NCBI GenBank assembly: GCA_026874595.1
Contig: CM049309.1
Span: forward strand, 46,980,079-47,044,078
Reading direction: 5' to 3'
Origin: Sipunculus nudus
Taxonomy: Eukaryota; Annelida; Sipuncula; Golfingiida; Sipunculidae
DNA length: 64,000 nt
Part shown: one piece after another, positions 35,030 through 46,105 of the stretch
How positions within the stretch are numbered: position 1 is the stretch's first letter
Layout of the letters: each line of letters starts with the position of its first letter
Notes under the pieces: generated by a model
Databases searched by the model: none
Told to the model about the DNA's origin: nothing
The model's input: the letters and a program-made list of their open reading frames with translations, nothing else
Translations under genes and position numbers: made by a program

Positions 35030-36316
35030 ACCTCTGACCTTTCCTCGCTGCCCAGCGTCCATTTGTGCGTCTGTTTCCACTCATAAACCCGCATATCTCG
35101 GGAACCGTTTGACCAATCAGGCTAAAATTTTGCACAAATGTAGCCCTTTGATAGCTTTATAACATTCACTAAAAATGGTGGCGCCACCTGCAACCATTTT
35201 TGCACAGCGTCCATCTGATCATCTGCCTTGGGATAATATCACTCATATCTCAGCAGTGGTTTGACTTATCCACCTGAAACTTTGCAGGTTTATACATCCT
35301 GAACAGCTTAATCAATATTTTGACAGGTGGCGCCACCTTCATTCAGGTTTACTCTGCAGACATCCAAGCTCATATCTCGGGAACCATTTGACCGATTGGG
35401 CCAAAATTTTGCATGTGTATAGATCTCGCATAGCTCTTCATCTTAGGCAAAACTGGTGGCGCCACCTACAACCATTTTGCACAGCGTCCATCTGTTCATC
35501 TGCCTTGGGATAATATTACTCATATCTCAGCAGTGGTTTGACTATTCCACCTGAAATTTTGCAGGTTTATACATCCTGGAAAGCTTTTATGATTTTATGA
35601 CAGGTGGCGCCACCTACATTCAGGTTTACTCTGCTGACATCCAAGCTCATACCTCGGGAACCATTTGACTGATAGGGCCAAAATTTTGCATGTGTATAGA
35701 TCTCACATAGCTCTTCATCTTAGGCAAAACTGGTGGCGCCACCTACAACCATTTTGCACAGTGTCCATCTGTTCATCTGCCTTGGGATAATATTACTCAT
35801 ATCTCAGCAGTGGTTTGACTATTCCACCTGAAATTTTGCAGGTTTATACATCCTGGAAAGCTTTCATGATTTTATGACAGGTGGCGCCACCTACATTCAG
35901 GTTTACTCTGCAGACATCCAAGCTCATACCTCGGGAACTGTTTGACCGATTGGGCCAAAATTTTGCATGTGTATAGATCTCACATTGCTCTTCATCTTAG
36001 GCAAACTGGTGGCGCCAACTGCAACAATTTATGCACAGCGTCCATCTGTTCATCTGCCTTGGGATAAAATCACTCATATCTCAGCAGTGGTTTGACTTAA
36101 CCACCTGAAATTTTGCAGGTTTATATATCCTGGACAATTTTCTCAATTTATGACAGGTGGCACCACCCACATTCACATTTACGTTGCAGACATCCATGCT
36201 AATATGCAACACACCTCATTCTTTTCCCCTTGCCACTTAATCCATGCCTAACTTCACCCATCCCACCCTGATTTCTGCGGAAACACATAGTCGCTTGTCG
36301 ACTACCTATATTCTAG
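35030..36316 (+). mobile_element. Helitron-like tandem-core element, 277-bp units with GGTGGCGCCACC
   Basis: About four copies of a 277-bp dimeric unit. Each unit has two related halves, with GGTGGCGCCACC at 35177, 35326, 35455, 35603, 35732 and 35880, and variants at 36008 and 36156. Spacing between equivalent sites is 276-278 bp. The array is followed by a Helitron-type 3' end: hairpin AGTCG-CTTGT-CGACT (36289-36303), 9 nt, CTAG (36313-36316), then T. The 5' end is uncertain; TC candidates near 34.0 or 35.0 kb cannot be separated. No coding sequence. Confidence 0.7.
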
Positions 36317-36589
36317 TTTTAAAATGTCCTAGTCTGAAACTTGCAGGTCCGAAATGTCCATTTTGCTGAAATCATAATGACTAAGGTAGATATGCATGCA
36401 AGACTTAAAAGGATCAATATTAAATTTTAAAATAAACCTCCATTCATACTCCCAAACTTTGCACAGGTTCGCATTAGGCCTGTAGGCCTTGTTTTCATAT
36501 ATTGTGTGTACTTTAATATTAATCCCCATCCTGAAGTAATGAATCAGTCTGTGTCTCAGACTGACAAACTTTAATACAGTAATTCACAA

Positions 36590-37088
36590 ATTTTACAACA
36601 TAAAGGCCCAAACAGTGGTGTTGGGAGCGATGACTAATTATGATCAATGATTGGTTGCCTGATGCTAAAGATCCAATGATTGTTCTTGCAATACCATAAT
36701 CAATTACAAAGTTTTTCACAAATGTTTATTCTTTTGACGGAAGGTTTGCTTTCATAAAATTAATATGAACAAACTTCAAAACAATCTGTGTTACTAATAA
36801 ATTCACTCCTAAGATAACTATATATGGTTGTAGGCGTTAGAATTATTATATACAGCATTAGAAAATATTAGTTTTAGATAATGTTAAGCCTATATATCAA
36901 TTAAGAGGATGTACAGGTCTATATTTGATCAGATATTTAATGTTCCTGGAGGTCAACCATTTTTTACTGACAACTGGTCATGAAATTACCATACAACTGA
37001 TTCCCAACACTCTTCAAAAGCGACATATTATCAGTCATTGGTTGCTGACATGCTGTCAGTGATGGATTATGACCAAAGAAGCAACTCC
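36590..37088 (+). repeat. Dispersed repeat family E, copy 1
   Basis: Shares ordered blocks with 41.13-41.48 kb: GTTTTTCACAAA, CTATATATCAATT, AGAGGATGTA-AGGTCTATA, TTTGATCAGA, GATTCCCAACA and GGATTATGACC-AAGAAGCAACTCC. This copy has one AGTGGTGTTGGGAGCGATGA (36614-36633), the apparent ancestor of the 18-bp minisatellite in the other copy. Confidence 0.75.
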
Positions 37089-37308
37089 TTACACTGCCAA
37101 AGAGACAAATTAAATACATTAGCCCTTAAAATGATTCTGAGGTTATTTGCTTGACGACAGTTCAGGACAATCTCATTAATTCATACATTTATACATGCTC
37201 TTGTAGCTTGATGAAACTGGTACAACAAAACCAGTAAATTGACCTCACCACCAGAGCCCTTATACCTTACCCTTTTGACCAAATTATTATTATGAGCCCC
37301 CAAAATGC

Positions 37309-37745
37309 TCCTAAACAGAAGGTCTTCCTTGCTACGGCTATTTGCAGGACAATAATGACATCATCATCTGGAATCACTGCACTGATGTGTATAACGCAGT
37401 CATTGTTAACCATTTTGTGATATTTTGGATTATTTGTCTCATACGAATTACATGGCATGCAGGTAAGACATTAATAATCATGTGGTAGTCGAGGAATGGC
37501 TCCTTTTTTATACTGTCTCCTTTGTATAAAAAATTATCCTGGAAAACATGCCACACGGGCACTGGTACAGACTACACATTTTCTGTTTTGGAGAGCTCTC
37601 CCAAATTATGCAAATTATATTATGGTTAGGTGACTCACAGTTTACAGTAATATCGGCAACCTTATTGGCTGCATGGAGCAGTTATGCTCATTATTATTCA
37701 TTAAATAAATATGTAAAGTTCATGGTGAGGTCAATTAATGTAAAG
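37309..37745 (+). repeat. Dispersed repeat family D, copy 2
   Basis: Matches the 12.11-12.57 kb copy in the same orientation and order (ACAGAAGGTCTTCCTT, CTGGAATCACTG, GGGCACTGGTACAGACTA, CTCCCAAATTATGCAAATTA, GGTTAGGTGACTCACAGTTT, GGCTGCATGGAGCAGTTATG). It lacks the foreign fragment present in copy 1. Non-coding. Confidence 0.75.
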
Positions 37746-38560
37746 TTCACTTAGAATATTTTAAAATTTGAATCTTTATTAATTACAAATGTAAGACATC
37801 TTTGTGCATTAATACTTAAAACATCAATCAATCATACAGATATTTGAAAATTTATGATTTTTTTGTCAGCAGAATCATATTTTATATGACAGTGGCCAAA
37901 TGTAATACGGGAGTAGTACCTATATAGCCAACAGGTGACAGCACATTAGGCATATGTTCATGGATAAGATGAGCAAGCACACATTGAACTCCTCACTCAT
38001 TGTTTTCATATCTGGTGCCAACAATATGGTATCATTTACTCTGTGTCTGTAAACACTGTAGAACTAGTGTTTAGATTTATGTGTGTGGAGTCTTTTGTTA
38101 TACTGTTTGCATTTTATATATAAACATGTGAAATGAATATTTTTCAAAGATATATGTAGTTCTAATATAATTATTGTATTTGTGGGTGAATAACTCATTT
38201 ATGAACATAGATATGTTAGCAAAGGCAGATATGTTGCTTTTGCACATGGTCCAGAATAGCAAAAAAATCACATCATGAATAATTTTGCAAATGTGTGTAC
38301 TACCTTTTATGGTTTTATATTTAAATTCTAAAAGTCTTTAGCCAATAATCACTAAGGTTCAATTCAGCCAGAAAAATGTTATGTACAACCCACTTCACAG
38401 TTCACTTGCATTGTGCAATGTTAACCAATTGAAATGAATCTTACCTTGTAAGCTGTTTTGTAGTTTTTATTGCTGTCCAGAGGCCAGACAGTAAATGATC
38501 TCTGTGTATTGTAATTTAGTCTTAACCCACACATTGGGTGCTCTAATGTATTAGCCTCAT

Positions 38561-38829
38561 TGAGAAAAGACTGTTTCACTCATAAACAAGTGCACCTTGA
38601 AGGGGTTCCTAGGTAGTATGACCCAGGATTTGGGTTCATTACACACCCAGGACCTGCAGATGCAGTAGTCACCAGGCCTGGTTAACACCAGGAAGTAAAA
38701 ATAAAAGGAAGCATGTGATACTGCCTTGTCACTTAGTCCAAACCTTGAATGGAATTCTGCAGATGAACATACAGTTAGAGTTAAGCTAGCATTTAAAAAA
38801 ATGGAGGCTGTTACTGCCAACAAAAAAAA
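38561..38829 (+). mobile_element. 5'-truncated SINE copy
   Basis: Same sequence order as the body of the SINE at 63.18 kb: TTTCACTCATAAACAAGTGC, GGTATGACCCAG, CAGGACCTGCAGATGCAGTA, CCTGGTTAACACCAGGA, GGAAGCATGTGATACTGCC, GCATTTAAAAAAATGGAGGC. It starts within the body, so the tRNA head with its promoter is missing. It ends in an A run. Confidence 0.85.
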
Positions 38830-39370
38830 GACTCATTCAATGCAAGATAGTTATTAAGATCAAGTGAGTAAGAAAAACAATTAATGATAGGTATATTTAA
38901 ACACCTGAAATAAGCAGCATAGAATAAATATATATATATATATATATATATGTATCAACGTGTAAACCATTCTCCCTATCCTGGTAGTAGAATTATTGGT
39001 CATGTGCCCTTAAGTTTCACCTGCCAGCCATTGGGATCTCAATAAAATGTAGCTTTAATTGTTAGGAGTTCAGTAGGACCCTATATTTTGGAGGAAAATG
39101 TCAGAGACCCTGTGCATTGTTCATGGATGGTTTTAATAACTACATATGTATAGCCACTGCAGCCTTACAAAGATCCACAAAAATAAGAGGACTTTAACCT
39201 TTCCATGAATGTCCTAATTCAGTACAATGAATGCCCTAAAGGGGCTTATTCCAATATCTGATGTCTGTTAACTGAAGATAAATCCTTTAAACGTTTTATA
39301 AAAATATGCCAGAAAATACTGAGCGATGGAACACATTTTATTTTGTTTATATTCACATGTCTATAACCTT

Positions 39371-39389
39371 GGGGGGGGGGGGGGAGGGG
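39371..39389. repeat. Poly(G) tract
   Basis: Fourteen G, then A and four G. It is a possible G-quadruplex and a likely sequencing-length ambiguity. Confidence 0.9.
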
Positions 39390-40056
39390 CACCCAAAGTA
39401 ATCCAAAAACATTCAACAAGGACATCTGGCAGCAAGTCAGATGAACCATGGGTTTGCAAATGGGGTTTTGCTAGTGACCTTTCAGCTATGTACATATGCG
39501 ACCAACTGACTTTTAATCAGTTTTATCGTTTTTCTGTTAGCCACTGTTTTAACTAACTGTGTGTGGTTAAACAAGCTAATACACCCACACACAGGATGCA
39601 TAAGAAACATAGCAGGAATTATCTGCATTTGATTAAGATGTACCCAGAATAAGCCAGACATCACATTAATTCTACAGATAAATTTAAGAGGTATTTGAAT
39701 AGCTGGCGCTAAATCGATAAAGTTTTACCCATTTTTAATTACTATATATTTATCCAAAGCCAGAAATGCTGCAATACGCAACTGTGTTGATCAGGGCCAT
39801 ATATAAACCTGGCATATCCTCATTTTTGGCTTGCGTGCACCACAAACTCAGTAAAGGTGGCAATGTTCACTTTGGGTGTCAGTTTGCACTCATCTCAAAT
39901 GATGGACCAACTCTTTCACTTGATAATTTAAATGGCATAAAATATGTTACATTTTGGCTAAAGCCTTGCTTATTTTATTTGCCTGTAACCTCATATACTC
40001 TTAGGTGTTATAAACTATATCTTGTTTTACAGTACTTACATTATTTTTAGGTATTT

Positions 40057-40332
40057 AGGCAAAAAAAAATAAAAGGTATGGTTCTCAGGCACCGCCCGCG
40101 TCAATTTTAACCCCCCGCATTAAACATTTTTATTTTGATTTTTAAATTTCAAGAAAATAAATAATAAAATATATGTAGTGTTTAGCAAAAAATTTGTTAT
40201 TTTCATGCTTTACCCTGATTATATGACATTTTTATCAAAAATCCAAAAAAAGGTCAAAAATAAAATACCGCCCGCCCGCACTGATTTCTGAAAAAAAGTG
40301 CCTGAGAACCATACCTTATTTTTTTTTGGCCT
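40057..40332. mobile_element. MITE family M, copy 1
   Basis: A 276-bp element with long terminal inverted repeats. The left arm AAAAGGTATGGTTCTCAGGC matches the inverted right arm GCCTGAGAACCATACCTTAT, flanked by A and T runs and ending AGGC and GGCCT. CCGCCCGC words lie just inside both ends in an otherwise AT-rich body. A second copy is at 62.35 kb. No coding sequence; superfamily not determined. Confidence 0.8.
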
Positions 40333-40780
40333 TATATTAAAGTCATAAAAGCCAACATAAGTTTAACAAATAGAAAATATGTATAATTCACAGCCATATA
40401 GTTCAAATTACAGTTTAAGTCAGGGTTGCATCTATATTTATTAACAGTCATTTTATTTCCTTGATACAATGATACAGCCAGTAAAGCATATAGTTATCAT
40501 ATCCATGTGGCATAGTTATATCTATTGATATACTGGTATATCGATCCAGCCCAATATAGACTAAAGTATTTCACTATAAGTTAAAAAAAAATATAAAGTA
40601 TAATCAATACAATCTGATAATTTTAAAGTAGAAATTTAACTATTATTACAAGTGACTTTGCAAAAACAGTTAAGCATGTTGTTGATATTAATCTGGTAAC
40701 AGAAGATTTTTAATGATTTAGGAAAAGCTATATTATACCAATTGTTTATGACATCATCAATATTTTCAAGCCTTCTAGAG

Positions 40781-41118
40781 GGTAGTGTTGGGACTGAGGG
40801 TAGTGTTGGGACTGAGGGATGTGTTTACCAGGAACTGAGGGTAGTGTTGTGACTGAGGGTAGTGTTGGGACTGAGGGCAGTGTTGGGACTGAGGGCAGTG
40901 TTGGGACTGAGGGTAGTGTTGGGACTGAGGGTAGCGTTGGGACTGAGGGTAGCGTTGGGACTGAGGGTAGCGTTGGGACTGAGGGTAGTGTTGGGACTGA
41001 GGGTAGCTTTGGGACTGAGGGTAGTGTTGGGACTGAGGGTAGTGTTGGGACTGAGGGTAGTGTTGGGACTGAGGGTAGTGTTTGGAGTGAGGGTAGTGTT
41101 TGGAGTGAGAGTAGTGTT
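40781..41118 (+). repeat. 18-bp minisatellite
   Basis: About 18 copies of GGTAGTGTTGGGACTGAG, interrupted once at 40818-40840. The unit length is a multiple of three, so several frames stay open on both strands (a GTEGSV repeat on plus, PSVPTL on minus). No start context, splice signal or conserved flank supports translation. Confidence 0.92.
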
Positions 41119-41134
41119 GATGATTGGTCGACTG

Positions 41135-41478
41135 ATGCAGAGTTTTTCACAAAGCTTTTATAAATTTTAATTAACAACAATTGTTTGAACAATTTGTGTT
41201 TACTAATAGATTCACACCTATGTTTACTATATACACATGTAGGCTATACAGTTATTAGATGTATTAACCAGTGTGTAGGCCTATATATCAATTGAGAGGA
41301 TGTATAGGTCTATATTTGATCAGAAATTTCATACTCCTAGAGGTCAGTCAATTTTTACTGATGATTAATCATTAAATTACAAAGTTTGATTCCCAACATT
41401 TCTCAAAAAATGCCTAATAATTGATCATCATTTTATGATATACTGTTGATGATTGATTATGATCAAGGAAGCAACTCC
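41135..41478 (+). repeat. Dispersed repeat family E, copy 2
   Basis: Continues directly from the 18-bp minisatellite and matches 36.7-37.09 kb block by block (CCTATATATCAATTGAGAGG, AGGTCTATATTTGATCAGA, GATTCCCAACATT, GGAAGCAACTCC). The region corresponding to 36614-36633 is replaced by the minisatellite. Confidence 0.75.
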
Positions 41479-41758
41479 AAGTACTACTAGAGGGCTCAGG
41501 ATTGCTATGCACAGTCCCAGATTTAATCCAAAATCCTAACCTGTAGTTTAGGAAATTTACCAAATACTTAGGGTACTATTGGGATATCCCTGCTTAACAT
41601 CTGAGGAACTGACATTGATTGAACCAGAGACTTTCAGCTCCAACTTCCATTGCTTTTACTAGGGCTGTCTCAATTTGATCACCAGTGCATTGACACCTAA
41701 TACTAAGTCCAATAATGTATGGCTATTATCCGATGTCTCTGTATATTTATATATTGAC

Positions 41759-43928
41759 TATGTCAGAGACGAGATTGAAATCCAGGCGGATTTTAAATTC
41801 GCCTAGACGAGATTGCGATTGTGATCTCGCCTAGGTGAGATTGCAATTGTGATCTCGGCTAGACAGATTTTAAACTTGCCTAGACCAGATCACAATCGCA
41901 ATCTCGCCTAGGCGAGATTAAAATCCATGATGGAGAAGGCTAGGATTTTAATCTCGCCTAGGCGAGTTTAAAATCTGTCTGGTGTCATCCAGGCGAGTTT
42001 AAAATCTGTCTGATATTACTTAGGCGAGTTTAAAATCTGCCTGGGCGAGATTAAAATAGTGATCTGATCTAATTTCCTAATATATTAAGCATTGTAATTG
42101 ACATATGAAAGATGTTTTCAGTCGGATTTTCAATATTTTAACACTGAATGGTTATATATAGTTAAAAGGTTATATATTTATTAATATTTACAGAATATTA
42201 TAGTATTAATGTAATAATTAACTTTTTTACAGTAATGTAATAATTATTCATGTGATAATTAACATTTATTTTGGAAACAGAATGATGAAATAGATATTTG
42301 ATTATTATTTGAACCTTTGATGTGTTTCATGTGGTCTACAGCATCCCTATCATACCAATTATTTGCTAAACATTAATTAATCTTTATTTTTTTCTCCAGT
42401 TTTCTTTACAACCTTAGGATTGTAAATATCACTAATAATTTTTACAAAAAAATAATTTGTAATTGTATTTAAATATATGGCAATTAGAGAGTAACAAGAG
42501 GTATTTTGAAGCACACTTATGAGATATAATGAAGAGCAAATCTGGGGGAAAAAGTCATCCAGTTGCATACTGAATCAATCATAGATAGATAGATAGACAG
42601 ATAGATAGATTAGTTTAGATAGCTATTACTTCACTATTTAATGAGTATATTACACATTAACATAAACAATCATCCTATTTGATAATTCTTACAGGACAAA
42701 CAGAACAAATAAGTTGGTTGATCTAGTTCAAATGTTTCTTTTCACCCAGGTATTCAACACTCAACAGTCAAAACATGTACACTTATGGTACAAAATATGC
42801 AGGGTATCAGTATTTATGATGGACTTTGATACACCATCCTTTTTTCAGGTAATTTAACATCATATGAGAAAAGGTAAAAGTTGATACACAGATGTATGCA
42901 AGTGAATATTTCTTTGTCTTATTTAGTCTTTTCTTATAATGTATATAATATTCTTCTGATCTTTTTTTTTAATGTTTTGTGAGGCATTTTGTGAAGCTTC
43001 AATATTTATGTAGACTGTGTTACAATATAACTGCCTTTTTTTGGACAGTATTATATTGTATCAGAAAATATATCTAGATTCATAGAGTAATAGATCATTT
43101 ATGCATGTGAACATGCATTGAATTATATTGATAAAAAATAAATGAGCTATGTTCCTTTTGTCTTTTTAAAATACTACATTACTAATACCAGTTTCCCTTC
43201 AAATTAATATTGACAACAAAATTATTATGTAAATAATCAGCAGAAGCCCACATCATATATCATTTGAATATGCCATATACAATACCAATGTAAGTTTCTT
43301 ATTACACAGTTTATAAATAAATATATAAAATAAAAAAATTAATGTTAATTATTACATAAATATTATAATATTCTGTAAATAATATTAAATATATTTTACT
43401 TGTGAACTATACATAACCATATTAATAAAAAATATATAATATAAAATATTCCATTTCCAAAATTAATTTTAATTATTTAATTAATAATATAATCTGTAAA
43501 TATTAATAAATATATTACTTGTGAACTATACGTAACCATTCAGTGTTAAAATATTGAAAATCTGACTGAAAACATCTTTCATAAGTCAATTACAATGCAT
43601 AATTTATTGGGAAATTAGATCAGATCACTATTTTAATCTCGCCTAGGCAGATTTTAAACTCGCCCAAGTGATATCAGGCAGATTTTAAACTCGCCTGGAT
43701 GACACCAGACAGATTTTAAACTCGCCTAGGAGAGATTAAAATCCTGGCCTGCTACATGATGGATTTTAATCTCGCCTAGGCGAGATTGCGATTGTGATCT
43801 CGTCTAGGCAAGTTTAAAATCCGTCTAGCCGAGATCACAATTGCAATCTCGCCTAGGCAAGATCACAATCGCAATCTCGTCTAGGCGAATTTAAAATCCG
43901 CCTGGATTTCAATCTCGTCTCTGACATA
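41759..43928. mobile_element. Mutator-like foldback element with 9-bp target duplication
   Basis: A 2170-bp element flanked by a perfect 9-bp direct repeat, TATATTGAC (41750-41758 and 43929-43937). Terminal inverted repeats of about 440 bp start TATGTCAGAGACGAGATT and end AATCTCGTCTCTGACATA. The outer 300 bp of each arm are made of alternating CTCGCCTAGGCGAG-type palindromes joined by AATTT/AAATC spacers. Arms continue inward as AT-rich paired sequence to about 42.2 and 43.48 kb. Nine-bp duplication and long inverted repeats are the signature of Mutator-like elements. No transposase is visible in the core, which also holds a GATA microsatellite. Confidence 0.85.
42581..42610. repeat. GATA microsatellite
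   Basis: About seven ATAG/GATA units with one GACA interruption, inside the core of the foldback element. Confidence 0.9.
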
Positions 43929-44114
43929 TATATTGACAATATATGACAATGCAACATTTAACTAGCAACCTGCAGCATTTAGTAGTGTAATATTGCAGCA
44001 AGATCAAACCAGTTGAAGGAGCTGTTTCATTATTTATGATTCCTGAAACATTGAGCAAAGGAATGGCAAACTTGAAACATGATTTAACTTCAGAAGCAAA
44101 GAGGAACAATGTTT

Positions 44115-44275
44115 CTTATTCTACTTATATGTATCATATCATGTAACATGTCATGAAGTATGGTGATATGCATCATATCATATCTCATATTCAGAGTGAA
44201 GTATCATGATATATGTCATATCATATATTGTATTGTATCATATTGAAATTGAAGTATCATGATATTTATCCTATC
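44115..44275. repeat. Irregular CATATCAT-type repeats
   Basis: Recurring CATATCAT and GAAGTATCATGATAT words, with GAAGTAT recurring at roughly 45-60 bp spacing. A simple low-complexity repeat with no other signal. Confidence 0.6.
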
Positions 44276-45179
44276 GTGAGATTTTGTATCATAACTGCCA
44301 TAGTTTTAACCATTACGCTACTTCTACCTTACCTTAAATTTAAGTTTAAAAAATGTTTACAAAAAAAATATGAACAATTCTTGAACCAGGCTGCAGTTTA
44401 TTCTTTAATCACATACTGTTCCTGAAAAGACAGGAGATGATGTCAGGCAAGTTAAGTATTTACAGCAGACCCTCAGAACCCACGTTTCCTGTCTTAGATG
44501 AAGCCGATTAGGAGAAGGTGCCAGTGGGAGAAAGCAGACGGCAGTGATGTATTATTAATGGACTTACATATTGATAAGTTGGCATCCTCCATTCAGGTTA
44601 TTTTAGTCATAGATGCAGATGTTTTGGAGCTGGTAAATGCAGGATGGCATACCACTTGAGGCTGGGATTCTGTTTACATATTTAAAAAATTAGGAGCAGG
44701 TATAGAGCACTGGAGCAGTTGAAACAAGATCCATATTTCCCTGGGGTGTGCATTAGTTTCTGCCTCATGATGTAACTCATTACAGCTGAGAGAAAGTAAC
44801 TTGTTCTGGATAGCAGAAGGCTTAAAGATGATCCAGACGTGAGAAGTGTTTTATGCTGAACATGATCTTCTTCCAGACATGAGGAGGTTTCATACAAAAC
44901 ATATTCTTCATTTCCCAGTCTGTGTGTGGCTTACGTGGTGTATACTTGTTATTACAAAAATATACACATATGATATACACCCAAGACGTTTATATAAATG
45001 TACACAGCAGATAAACATCATTATAATTACAGTATACTAATAATAGATGTATGCAATCGATCGCCAAAGTTTTCCAGAAGTCTCATCCTGACACCAATAA
45101 CCAATCAATAATAGGGAATTAACAGTGGAGTGTACAACCTTGAACTATGAATAGTAACAACGTAATAAAAAGGAGAGAA

Positions 45180-45431
45180 ATAAGTGAAAAATATTAAATA
45201 AATAATCAAATAAAATAAAGAAAAAAAAAATTATAAAAAAGATACAAACAAGAAAAACAAAAACATACAAACAGAAAAAAAACCAAACTCAATAATTCGA
45301 AAAAAATACGGATACTTATATGCCTAAAAATTCATACAATGTATCACATATGGTATTCTGGTGGCTGAAATATTAAGTTAAAGTAGTATTACAAACATTA
45401 TAAGATACATAATACACAAAATGCTAATTGA
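45180..45431 (-). other. Possible 3'UTR of the second LINE fragment
   Basis: Lies downstream, on the minus strand, of the LINE C-terminal fragment. It is strongly T-rich on that strand, with no poly(A) tail, so the 3' border of the element is unknown. Confidence 0.35.
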
Positions 45432-46100
45432 TCAGTCTCCTACTGTTGATTTCCTTAAGCTGAAAGCATGATATACATAAGCAGCTAGTTTGGTTATTTC
45501 ACATGTATTTTCTGATTTCAATATCTTTTTAAAATTATATTCTGTTGACTCTTGAATATCTTTTTGAAAATATTTAAACCGTAATTCCTTATATAAAGGA
45601 CATTCCAACAGGAAGTGACTCATCTTCTATAATGTTATAACCATACCTCATACAATATTTACAGACTCTTTCTTCTCTATCCAAGCCATTCTGTCGTCCT
45701 GTTTCTATTTGTAACTTGTGATCTGAACATCTAAATTTAGCTAATGTGGTTTTGTGGTATTTATTAGATACACAACTAATATATTTTTCAACATTCAACA
45801 TGGATTTGAAAAGACTATAATACTGTAACTTATTACTTGACTTTACATCACTACTCCAGTTCTGTTGTGCCATATCTATCAATCTTTCTTTAAAACATCT
45901 TATAAACCAGTTACGATCACCGACTTCTTGAGCCATATAAAACCAAAACCAGTCTGAAAAAGTAAAAATTTCACTCCTGTTACCCATGTTGATTTACCAT
46001 TTTCATCAAGTTTCCTTAATAAAATATATAAACGTCTTGGATATTTTGCCTCTTCCATATGTTTTGTAAGACTAATATTTAATATGTACTTTAAGTTGCT
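45432..46100 (-). pseudogene. LINE C-terminal fragment with zinc-knuckle
   Basis: This is the 3' end of a non-LTR retrotransposon protein. In minus-strand order it shows EEAKYPRRLYILLRKL with DENGKSTWVTG, then RNWFIRCFKERLIDMAQQNW, then YISCVSNKYHKTTLAKFRCS, then the knuckle VCKYC...HFLLECPLYKELR. A frame change is needed near 45.93 kb, where the open frame ending at 45589 takes over, and another at about 45.61 kb, just before HFLLEC. Similarity begins abruptly near 46.1 kb, so the copy is 5' truncated and lacks RT and endonuclease. It differs from the LINE at the window start; the clade (RTE, Nimb or CR1-like) is unresolved. Confidence 0.78.
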
Positions 46101-46105
46101 TATTC

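Noticed and set aside
40746-41192. Repetitive proteins on both strands (GTEGSV and PSVPTL repeats)
   Set aside because: An 18-bp minisatellite keeps several frames open at once. No start or splice context, and the homologous copy of the repeat at 36.6 kb has no such frame.
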